Assembly (NCBI GenBank): GCA_037389465.1
Contig: JAZARR010000171.1
Location: 2,356,001 to 2,420,000 of the forward strand
Source: Baylisascaris procyonis
Taxonomy: Eukaryota > Nematoda > Chromadorea > Rhabditida > Ascarididae
Direction: 5' to 3'
DNA length: 64,000 bases
A program made the position numbers and the translations under genes. The notes below the pieces were generated by a model. That model had not been told where the DNA came from. It saw only the letters and a program-made list of their open reading frames with translations, and searched no databases. Of the stretch, positions 56,301 to 64,000 are shown in pieces; the first letter of the stretch is position 1; each line of letters starts with the position of its first letter.

Positions 56301-57545
56301 ATGCTGTCGGTCGCATTTAAAGACTGCAATACTGGCATACCAATTCAATTTCGAATGGATGGCAACATCTTCAACCTCAAACGGTTAGAAGCCAGAACAA
56401 AAGTACACACTGCAGTCATCCGGAAACTCCTATATGCTGATGACTGCGCGTTAATGGCACATTCCTGCGCGGATCTACAAGACATCACGAATCGATTTGC
56501 CACGGCAGCCAACCGTTTTGGCTTGAAGGTCAGCCTGAAGAAAACCGAAGTTATGTACCGAGAATGCCCAGATCGTCAGCAGCCTACATCACACACCGTA
56601 ACAGTTGACGGATCCAATCTTCGGGTTGTCGATAACTTTACATACCTAGGCAGCACACTTACAAGCTCAACATATAATGACACAGAAACTTCCAGAAGAT
56701 TGGCGAAAGCGAGTGCCGCATTTGGCAAACTATACAAACGTCTCTGGAGCAGACATGAAGTGAAACTGAGTACTAAGGTTGCGGTATACCGTGCAGTCGT
56801 GCTAACAACACTTCTCTACGGTTCCGAAACCTGGACGCTATATCGAAAAGACATCAAGAGACTGGATCAGTTTCATATGCGATGTTTACGCAAAATTGCA
56901 AATATCAGGTGGCAAGACAAAATAAGGAACACTGAAGTGCTGAAAAGGTGCAAGATAACTGGTATCGAAACATACATCATCTCGTCCCAACTACGTTGGG
57001 TTGGGCATGTCATCAGAATGCCGGACAACTGCATCCCCAAGCAACTACTTTACGGACAACTCGCCTCTGGGGAACGGAAACGAGGATGTCCGCTGCTTCG
57101 ATACAAGGATAGAGTCAAGGCAACGCTGAAAGCGTGTCAAATGGAGCTGAAGGATGACATAGTACATGACAGACAGCTGTGGAGGAGAGCATGCCGCGAG
57201 GGGACTGCACGATTTGAGGGATGTCGAGTTCGAGCACTGGAAGAGAAAAGATCGCGACGAATATTGGGCACAAGTGGGCCTGATCAAGGAGTACGGTTTA
57301 TCTGCGATAGGTGCAACAGGACATGCTTATCCCGAATTGGACTCGTCTCACACATGCGCGTTCACCAGTGATGAGATCCGTTGGCTTCAACGGCTCAGTC
57401 CATGATTTATAGACTGCTAGCATGAGAGAATGGACAGAGCGGATTCGATTAACGGTAGAAAAAATATTGAAAATTATTCATCGAAATACAAATCAATATC
57501 ATCAGGAATGTGGTGGATGTTATAGATAAATAAAAATAAAAAAAA
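53340..57545 (+). mobile_element. Full-length-looking non-LTR retrotransposon (RTE-like)
   Basis: A block of markedly higher GC than both flanks begins right after the (TA)n tract. It carries about 800 bases of leader, then one long ORF (54144-57371), then a short 3' segment ending in an A-rich AAATAAAAATAAAAAAAAA run. There are no terminal repeats. The endonuclease-plus-reverse-transcriptase layout in one ORF and the short A-rich end place it among the AP-endonuclease LINEs, most like RTE-type elements; the clade is inference. No clear target duplication could be defined because the 5' side is a simple repeat. The uninterrupted ORF suggests a recent insertion. Confidence 0.85.
54144..57371 (+). 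CDS. Retrotransposon endonuclease/reverse transcriptase, intact 1075 aa
   Basis: The protein copies element RNA into nicked chromosomal DNA. An AP-like endonuclease domain covers about residues 18-270: A-T-W-N-V-R-T-L, catalytic E in C-E-T-R-I-S, Y-A-P-T, L-G-D-F-N-A-R-V-G, and S-D-H-V-L-V. The reverse transcriptase covers about 500-830: G-K-A-P-G-A-D-G-L-P-G-E, C-G-F-R-A-G-R-S-T, V-F-V-D-L-T-K-A-F-D, K-Q-G-C-V-L-A-P-L-L-F and the catalytic L-L-Y-A-D-D near 762. The last 25 residues form a zinc-finger-like C-x2-C-x12-H-x3-H (C-D-R-C ... S-H-M-R-V-H), plausibly nucleic-acid binding. There is no stop or frameshift. Codon use is GC-richer than host exons. The first in-frame Met was taken as start; an earlier non-AUG or internal start cannot be excluded. 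Confidence 0.93.
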   Translation: MLNTYPCGRKTKWCKSQPIRLATWNVRTLLDSGDRHERRTAIIARELARYRIDIAALCETRISGRSQFSEEGGGYTFFCIGQPEGAPRQGGVGFAIRNAIVKTLCSTPVAITPRHMSLELPLSHGRKATLLSVYAPTLLASDDSKEEFYAELGNIISKTSYRNKLFILGDFNARVGREFATWSRVLGRHGVGKANSNGTMLLELCAKHELVITNTVFQQANKFKNTWMHPRSKHWHMLDYVITKQRDLRDVKLTRAMRGSTTWSDHVLVRSTVRLTTTPPQRCRRGLNVKKLNVSALKRLDVRTELEQELNARLSEQENNDGADDDWNNLKDLVYNATAKVVGFVRKHSKDWFDDQDTEIGALLNKMYTTHLQWINDKSCAAKKHAYNTARKEANAKLRTMKERWWANMAIELQTAADRHDMKAFYDGLKAVYGPRDSESVPVYSKDGSHLITDREKILERWAEHFRVVLNQASEFDSTVLSEVPQWNVCNDLAYPPSEREVLDAIQSLKAGKAPGADGLPGEIFKYGGRKIIHRLTTLYRHIWEREDVPQEFKDAQIVHIFKRKGDRATCDDHRGISLLSIPGKILARVILNRLALHVSNNNILPESQCGFRAGRSTIDMIFSARQLQEKCREQNKDLFVVFVDLTKAFDSVNRKGLWSLLRKTGCPDKFVNVIRSFHEGMRARVIEAGNMSDAFAVTNGTKQGCVLAPLLFGIFFAMMLSVAFKDCNTGIPIQFRMDGNIFNLKRLEARTKVHTAVIRKLLYADDCALMAHSCADLQDITNRFATAANRFGLKVSLKKTEVMYRECPDRQQPTSHTVTVDGSNLRVVDNFTYLGSTLTSSTYNDTETSRRLAKASAAFGKLYKRLWSRHEVKLSTKVAVYRAVVLTTLLYGSETWTLYRKDIKRLDQFHMRCLRKIANIRWQDKIRNTEVLKRCKITGIETYIISSQLRWVGHVIRMPDNCIPKQLLYGQLASGERKRGCPLLRYKDRVKATLKACQMELKDDIVHDRQLWRRACREGTARFEGCRVRALEEKRSRRILGTSGPDQGVRFICDRCNRTCLSRIGLVSHMRVHQ

Positions 57546-58342
57546 AACCTAAAAATAAAAAACATTCAATTTCCAAAATCTCGAGGAAAAGTTTTTCTCA
57601 ACCAATGGGAATAATTGGAAACTGAGAGCAATTTATATAGATATAAAAATTTCAAAGTGCAAACAATTTTTGCATATTTCTTATGAAAAAAAAAAATTTT
57701 TAAACGTTCATTCGGCGAACTGAATTATGAGGCGCATTAAAAAAAAAAAGACCTTACAATAACAATAAATAACTTGGGCGGAGTCGTTGAAAGTTATTTT
57801 TTCCTTAAAAACTCGGTAGATTAGCATTTTTCCGATCTGATATATTAGTTCATTTTTTTTCAATTTATATTTTTTATTCATTTTTTTCGGTAAAGTGCAC
57901 TTTGAATTTCAATTTTGATAAGGTAACTTTATATCAAGTAATAACTTAATTTTCTAGTTTATGTTTTGATAAGATTTTGCTTCTGAATATTTTTTTAAAA
58001 AAAAAGTTTTTCGCCAACAATTTTCCAAGTATAGATGAGCAATCGAATGATTACAGGTACGTTCACCTGTTGAGCGAGAACTAGTCACGCTAAAGAAAGG
58101 TGGCTAAAGATTAGCCGAAAAAAAGCTTTCTTCTTCACATTTCTCATTTTATCACTTATATTAAAACTGATTTTTGCTATTTTTTTTCAGAAGTGGAGGA
58201 GGAAAGGATAGTTGCAATATTCTCTGCACCATTCGTCGTCAAAATTCCATATGTAACTCTAATTGAAATTATAAACTGCAATATTTTCAAGTGTTCAGTG
58301 AGAGAGGAATTTTATTTCTATTATTAAAGAGACAAATAATCA
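57546..58342. other. AT-rich DNA, no gene seen
   Basis: AT-rich sequence with several A/T homopolymer runs. No coding-like frame. Confidence 0.5.
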
Positions 58343-58640
58343 ATTAAACTTGCAACTTAAATATGAAAAAGCATTAATTAAACTTGCAACTTAAATATGA
58401 AAAAGCATTAATTAAACTTGCAACTTAAATATGAAAAAGCATTAATTAAACTTGCAACTTAAATATGAAAAAGCATTAATTAAACTTGCAATTTAAATAT
58501 GAAAAAGCATTAATTAAACTTGCAACTTAAATATGAAAAAGCATTAATTAAACTTGCAACTTAAATATGAAAAAACATTAATTAAACTTGCAACTTAAAT
58601 ATGAAAAAGCATTAATTAAACTTGCAACTTGATTACGAAA
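58343..58640. repeat. 34-bp minisatellite, eight copies plus a partial one
   Basis: The unit ATTAAACTTGCAACTTAAAT plus ATGAAAAAGCATTA is repeated head to tail from 58343, with only two or three single-base differences among copies, and ends in a diverged partial copy at 58615. The near identity implies recent expansion. Stops in all useful frames make it non-coding. Confidence 0.95.
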
Positions 58641-58815
58641 AGGTAACGTTACCTGGTGGTAAAGAAAAGTATTTCTATTTTGCACATAATACCCAACAAA
58701 GCAAATGAGCATCACTATCTGAATAAGGTGAATGAGACACAAAGATCGATAAACAAAAAACACATTGTGCCTGTTATTTAGCGAACGACTCTGGCAACAA
58801 ACCGTGTTCTCAATG

Positions 58816-58900
58816 ACAGTTGGTTGGAACAATTACATCTTGTTTGTGCCAGTCGGTTGCCATTCTTGTTTGTGACAGTCGGTTGCAACGATTACCTCTT
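58816..58900. repeat. Short imperfect triplication
   Basis: The phrase CAGTCGGTTGCAACGATTAC with a TCTTGTTTGTG linker occurs three times imperfectly in about 85 bases, shortly after the 34-bp array. Confidence 0.7.
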
Positions 58901-61460
58901 CACTCGAATACCTACCTGTATGTGGGTCAACAACGGAAAAAAGTTACCATTTATCGATTTTAAAAATTTTAAAGTTCAGTGGAAATATTGTTTATGTTGC
59001 TATCCGTAAGAGTGTTGTTACCTGTAATAATTGACTTAGTGCCAATAATTTTGTTTTTTTTTATAAAGACCACTCAATAACAACGCAATTCATAAAATTT
59101 CTTCGTGCTATTTTTGCAAGCATTTCAACTATTTAAGGCAAGAAAGTATTCATTAATAAAGCCCTCACCTTTTACAGTATCAATCAACAACAAAGCCCCA
59201 TCGTACAATTTATCAATAATAATATAAATGTCGAAAGTATTTCACTATCGGTCTTCGTCAAATAAAAAAAAACTTTCAAATCAGCGTTTTCTTGAACAGG
59301 ACTCCATCCTGGAGAAAAAAAAATTAACTTCAAATGTTGTAACAAATAAAAACAAGCCGCTAGCGTTCATATTTACGTGGATAATGCAGTTGCACACATA
59401 AAATGCCTAAAACCATAACAATTATACCCTAATATCAGCGCTACTATATACAAAAATTACTTTACAAATTAGAAAGTTTGTTGTTAATCTAAGATGTAGG
59501 GCACTATTTTGGTTATAATAATGTCCATAATAGTATAGTGGCAATTATTTCTATGAAATTTCTTCACTAAATGTTAGAAGTTTCAATTTAATCGTTCGAA
59601 TAACATTACCTATCTTATATTCTAAACTTTGGCCGAGTGAAACGACAGCCAAAAAATTTCATTCAACTTCGAGTAGGTTCAGGCTAAAGATTAGTCTTGC
59701 GCTCAGGTTTAGATCTAGGCTGAGGCTAAATTCAACTTATTGAGATTGTTGAAATGTTTTTCACAACGCTATGAATCAAAATCGTTTAGGTGTTCCTTTT
59801 TGGAAAAACATATGCACTATTTGAGCGATATAAATGTCATTTTAGAATGTAGAATTTGAGAAAAATGAAGATTATTTGCGTTTTTGTGATTAAAAAAAGC
59901 ATTTGTACATCATGACGGTTGAACAAAGCACTTCTTATCTATAGGCAGTCGGCTGTCACTAACCGTCATTAAAGGAAAAACTATTCTATGCTATGGAATG
60001 CAAAGAATAGAAACAAAAAAGGACATCCGGACGCTCAATGCATTTTTCTAATCATAAAAATTCATATTAAAGCGCTTCATTGTTTAGCTCTCTTTAATAT
60101 GATAGTCAACTTATTCCATCATATCAGATTTGCATCAAATAATTTCCCTAAAGAAATGCTTTCATTAATTCGTACAAACAAAAAAAAAAATAAATTAAAA
60201 ACGCTAATTGCTGAATGAGACGACGATTTCGTCGAATTGAAATTCAATCAAATTTGGGGGGTAATATATCTATCGCAAACATCAACAACACCATAAAAAT
60301 GTGTTAATAATTGCCGTTTGTGTGTCTACGTGCGATACATGAAAAAAGAGTCCACATTCGTTTATTCGATTCAAAAAAAAGACCACAAAATCAATCAAAT
60401 TCATTCAAACTTCCGGTTAACCGATTAAAATAAGAGTAAGTGCATATAATAATGAGCCCTTTTAATGTCAACACAAATCACTTTCAATGGAAGATTCAAT
60501 GATAAGAACTGAGTTGTACGTTCACCTGTAATGACGACTAGCTGGGGCTCCACGTGAAGCAACATCGAATAACACTTTTCCTCATCTTATATGCGAAATT
60601 TAGCAAAAAACCGTATCAAAAATCGTCCGGATAGGTGAAGTATTAGACAACAGTAATGTAATAACGGCTACCGACGATATGCCAAAACATCCAATCGATT
60701 AATTTATCTCCAACAATTTAAGTCACCTTTATATAAAAAATATTTTATCTTTCATTTAATTGCTTATTTAACGGAGTCAATACAAATTGATGGAATCATA
60801 CAAATAATTATATATGAGCAACATAGAACGATTATAGTAGAGTTACGATAAAACCAACAAAGAACGAAAACAACAATAAATGCACACCCAATGGTTAGCA
60901 TATGGATTACAAAAAAAAGAGGAAACAAGTCAAGATAGAAAGTATAAGAAGAAAGCGCGATATCACTACCATCAAAAATTTTCCTATATTTATTAGAAAG
61001 TTTCAAAGATTGTAAAATTTTTGTAAAAATAAAAAAAAAATATACAATCATATTTGCCAAAGACTTAGTAAAGATGAGGCATAACTGCCCAACGAAACGT
61101 TTCGCCTTTATGTGTCCTCTGACTTGTTGTTCCTTTCACTTGACATGTCATTGTCTGGCACAGACTGTCAATACTTGCTCATCTCAAATCGAACAAACAT
61201 CTTTTCGATTACTTTCGCTGCATTATTCATCAATACAAAAATTTACATATAATAGAACACATAACAACAATAACAATAAACGTTCGTATGACTACCACAA
61301 AATACACGAAAGCATTGAGTTAATATTCGATATTAAATTCAATTCATTATTAAATTCTATAGCGATACATAAATAAACATCGAAATTCGCTTCGAATACC
61401 ATAAAGAATGCAATAAACACATAAGAATTGAGTTGATCTAATGCCTCTTCTTCGTTTTAA
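58901..61460. other. AT-rich interval, no supported gene
   Basis: Short open frames (59988-60218, 60764-61060, 61074-61376) are AT-driven and lack motifs or splice support. A shared phrase TACGTTCACCTGT followed within about 20 bases by ACTAG occurs at about 58057 and 60518, reading as a splice-donor or acceptor-like CAGGTGAACGTA on the minus strand. Its meaning is unknown. Confidence 0.4.
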
Positions 61461-62032
61461 TTAAAACGATATTCGATGATGTTTAGCAAGGAGTTGTATA
61501 AAATATTCATGAGATGCATAGAGTCGTTCAGAAGCACAAACAGGGATCCAACGAACATTCGCTGCATCACTTCCTGCCTATAAAACAATCAAATCACTCA
61601 AACACCCATAAACATTTCAACTTAAATCATTTCCAACGAATATTTAAACGGATTTGCAAATAAAGCTTTTCGAGAACTTTGCTGCTTTTGGGCACTATCC
61701 CTTGACTTACCCAAATATATGTGGGGAAATTCTTTGAATTGTGCAGCATTAAAACGAATTCCGACAATGCCGCAGACTGGCATAATTTTATTTTGTTATT
61801 GATATTCCGATTATCGGGTAAATACAGCGCTTAAATACTTAAGAATAATAGCAACGATGCTTAATAATGCACTCTTTAGGAAGGCGGTATTAAATAGTAC
61901 ACTACATTACTTTAACTTACCCTGGTTCTCATATAATGCGATATACTCCCAACTTCCCCAATTAAAATACGCTATGATTCCTGTCAAGGTGCCATATGCT
62001 CGATTTTGACGAGTATAATTTTTTATGTGTAC
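61461..62032 (-). CDS. Terminal three exons, C-terminus NUDT9/ADP-ribose-pyrophosphatase-like
   Basis: Exons, in gene order, are 61921-62032, 61711-61776 and 61461-61573. They have strong splice sites, join in phase and end in a stop. The last exon reads S-D-A-A-N-V-R-W-I-P, then L-Y-A-S-H-E-Y-F-I-Q-L-L-A-K-H. This matches the C-terminal signature of NUDT9/NDX-6-type ADP-ribose hydrolases (D-A-x-x-V-x-W, then L-Y-A-S-H-x-x-F-I). Those Nudix enzymes cleave ADP-ribose to AMP and ribose-5-phosphate. The two preceding exons (N-R-A-Y-G-T-L-T-G-I-I-A-Y-F; C-G-I-V-G-I-R-F-N) do not match the NUDT9 region I would expect, so the gene may be divergent or a different Nudix-like protein. The 5' exons, including any Nudix box, were not found to the right and may lie beyond the window. 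Confidence 0.55.
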
Positions 62033-64000
62033 CTATATTTTCATCAAAATTTTTGACTTGAGAATGTAGATTATCTATTTACCTGTCTAGTTGAATAGAA
62101 ATTTTAAGGGGAAAATTTCAGAAACTTCCGTGTATTCACAAACAATTCAAAAGACGATCAATCAAAATGAAACCTGTTCGCAGAATTACTCTACGATGTA
62201 GGTTACATCCGTTGATTATGTAGGCACACTTTTAGGCTCTCTACTGAAAATACAAAACCGGTAAACAGACACACAAACACGAACATACAGACAAACAGAC
62301 ACACACAAACAAACTGATCCTCGTATAAGGTGATTTACTTTCATCTTTCATTAATAATGTGTCCTCTCCCAAATGGACCACTATTCTCGACCGCGGCTTT
62401 CATTACCACTGCTAATTTTTTTAAGGAACATCTTTTTTGTGTACCATTAAGTATGAACGAAACAATAATTCATAAATGAAATGAAATCTCTAGTAATGAC
62501 CCATCTAAACGGTCTTAAAGTTCAACTGTTGATGGACATATACGAACAGCCCATATAAAACAAAGCAATGCATTACACATCAAATAAAGGGCTCCGTATC
62601 ACCTTTTTTTGGCTTGAAGGTGTCCATTCTTAACGCCTTGAAAAAACAGACGCATAAACACCACTCGTAAGCAAGGATGCATGAACAACACCTTATAAGA
62701 AAACCATGGTAAATCCTAATTCTTTGAAAAATATCAATAAAATACCCTTCAAAGATAGTCAGAGTGAGCAGAAATAAAATTAAACGGTCTTAAGTCTTCC
62801 CACCGCTAATGCCGAAGATTACTGGCTGCAAAAAAAACTCTTGTGAAGACGACCGGATAACATAACTTTCTCGTGGTGCGCGCTGTTTCAACCGAAATCA
62901 CCTTTATAACGACCTCTTCAACAATTGCTGGCTGCAGTGACATCTGACCAGTACATCGCAAATTCACATTTCGTTATGTCTGAGTGCAGATCAAATCCGA
63001 GTGTCCTGTTTAAGGTCACTGCAGCTTTGAAAAAGGCCCCAGATAACATCGTCAGTGACGGAACCCGGAAGTCACCACGGTTTGCATGGAAAGAACTAAC
63101 AGAGTCGACGTCTCTTGTATTAGTCATTGAGAGGAATTAGCGCAAACATCATGTTACATGGCACAGAAGCGCAAACATCTGAACAGAAAAAGAAGATGGA
63201 GAGATGCCGAACCTTCAGAAAGTCAATCGCCTATAAGCTTCTTCCAACAATTGGACGCACATTGTGAGGAGATCATCTAATACTTGTGAGGGGGTTGTAA
63301 GCTTAGGCCGCGTGCAGGTTCCAGTCAAACTGTAGCTCTACCTCTTGTCTAAGAAGGAAGTCATGCATGAAGCAAAGTTGGATATAGAGCAGTTACACAA
63401 CGACATAAGGCTATCAGCTAGTCATTATATCTAGGATGAACTAGCACAATGAAGACGTTCATCGAGGTGATCAAATTCGCCGTTGATAAAGTCATCTCGA
63501 AGATGCCACTTTTCAGCTGCGAAATGACATTGCTGGTGATAAAAATGGTAAGGTTCGTAAGAAAAGTAGAAAATCAAGTGAGGAAGAAACGAAAAAATAC
63601 CTGAAACCAGTGAATAATCAAAGCCAAAAAAATTGCCATTAATGAGACTCTTTTCGCTACTACAGGTGAGCAGTAGAAAAATGAGCTGCACCTCAGGTGT
63701 CTGAAGTTAGATGGTGAAAAAAAAAAAACTGCCCGTCAATGACGTTTGTTTGAAATAAATGCAGAGATCATTTCGTTGAAGAGAATCTGTTGAAAAGGGC
63801 AACGCCAACGCTGCCTTCAGTGCAGCTACAATAGTGACAAATCTACTCCATAATAGTCGAATCTTCGCAACAGCAAAAATCGATGAAGCGATATAAAAGC
63901 CCAAGAACGATAAGACTGTCGACGATAGCAGAATTGATCCTGATTTCATCAAACGCTTGCCGTTAGCAGGATGTTCTGAGAAACACTTTTGCAAATTTGA
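62033..64000. other. Right-end interval with GC-richer decayed sequence
   Basis: Upstream exons of the 61.5-62.0 kb gene may lie here. A minus-strand coding-like piece at about 62343-62415 (M-K-A-A-V-E-N-S-G-P-F-G-R-G-H) has an acceptor-like AAAATTAG but no in-phase donor. From about 62800 to 63400 the sequence is less AT-rich, with short open frames on both strands broken by stops. It looks like a decayed transposon, but no domain is recognisable. Confidence 0.35.

Noticed and set aside
54191..57287. Numerous antisense and out-of-frame ORFs across the retrotransposon
   Set aside because: They are shadows of the 1075-codon ORF in GC-richer sequence; none has a domain.

Overview
The window is strongly AT-rich, intron-rich animal DNA. 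The gene content points to a parasitic-type nematode, probably clade III/Spirurina; that placement is inference. The evidence is a nematode-style CHK-kinase-like gene, a ZHP-3/RNF212-like meiotic RING gene, an L-lactate dehydrogenase gene cut by many small-to-medium introns, candidate splice acceptors directly in front of start codons (compatible with SL trans-splicing), and long (TA)n tracts. Most real genes are broken into exons of 40-380 bases, so long ORFs are rare and mostly meaningless. The gene models below were built by hand from splice sites and phase agreement. Where every exon junction closes in phase, that is stated.

Layout. 0-0.5 kb (+): an exon resembling the PADR1/third zinc-finger region of PARP-1. 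3.5-3.95 kb (+): a GC-richer stretch with a signal-peptide-like frame and a second open frame, possibly decayed. 4.6-8.0 kb (+): a five-exon gene for a 14-cysteine protein with a hydrophobic C-terminal tail, including one apparent GC-AG intron. 10.2 kb: a 22-bp tandem array with a 110-bp higher-order period. 16.7-30.7 kb (+): L-lactate dehydrogenase, eight coding exons from 25.6 kb plus a possible alternative first exon 9 kb upstream. The large interval between holds a short retroelement-like insertion with target duplication (17.1-17.5 kb), two tRNA-derived repeats (23.3 and 24.5 kb) and some orphan exon-like pieces. 32.7-33.0 kb (+): a small terminal coding exon, convergent with the next gene. 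33.1-38.7 kb (-): a nine-exon ZHP-3/RNF212-like gene. 43.0-52.3 kb (-): a seven-exon CHK-kinase-like gene with (TA)n tracts in its introns and flank. 53.3-57.5 kb (+): a non-LTR retrotransposon with one intact 1075-codon endonuclease/reverse-transcriptase ORF. 58.3 kb: a 34-bp tandem array. 61.5-62.0 kb (-): three in-phase terminal exons whose end resembles NUDT9-type ADP-ribose pyrophosphatases.

The genes are unrelated housekeeping, meiotic and surface/secreted functions on both strands. No operon is evident: the spacings between same-strand genes are many kilobases. The intervals not listed as genes are AT-rich intron or intergenic DNA with simple repeats and scattered GC-richer patches that look like transposon remnants.
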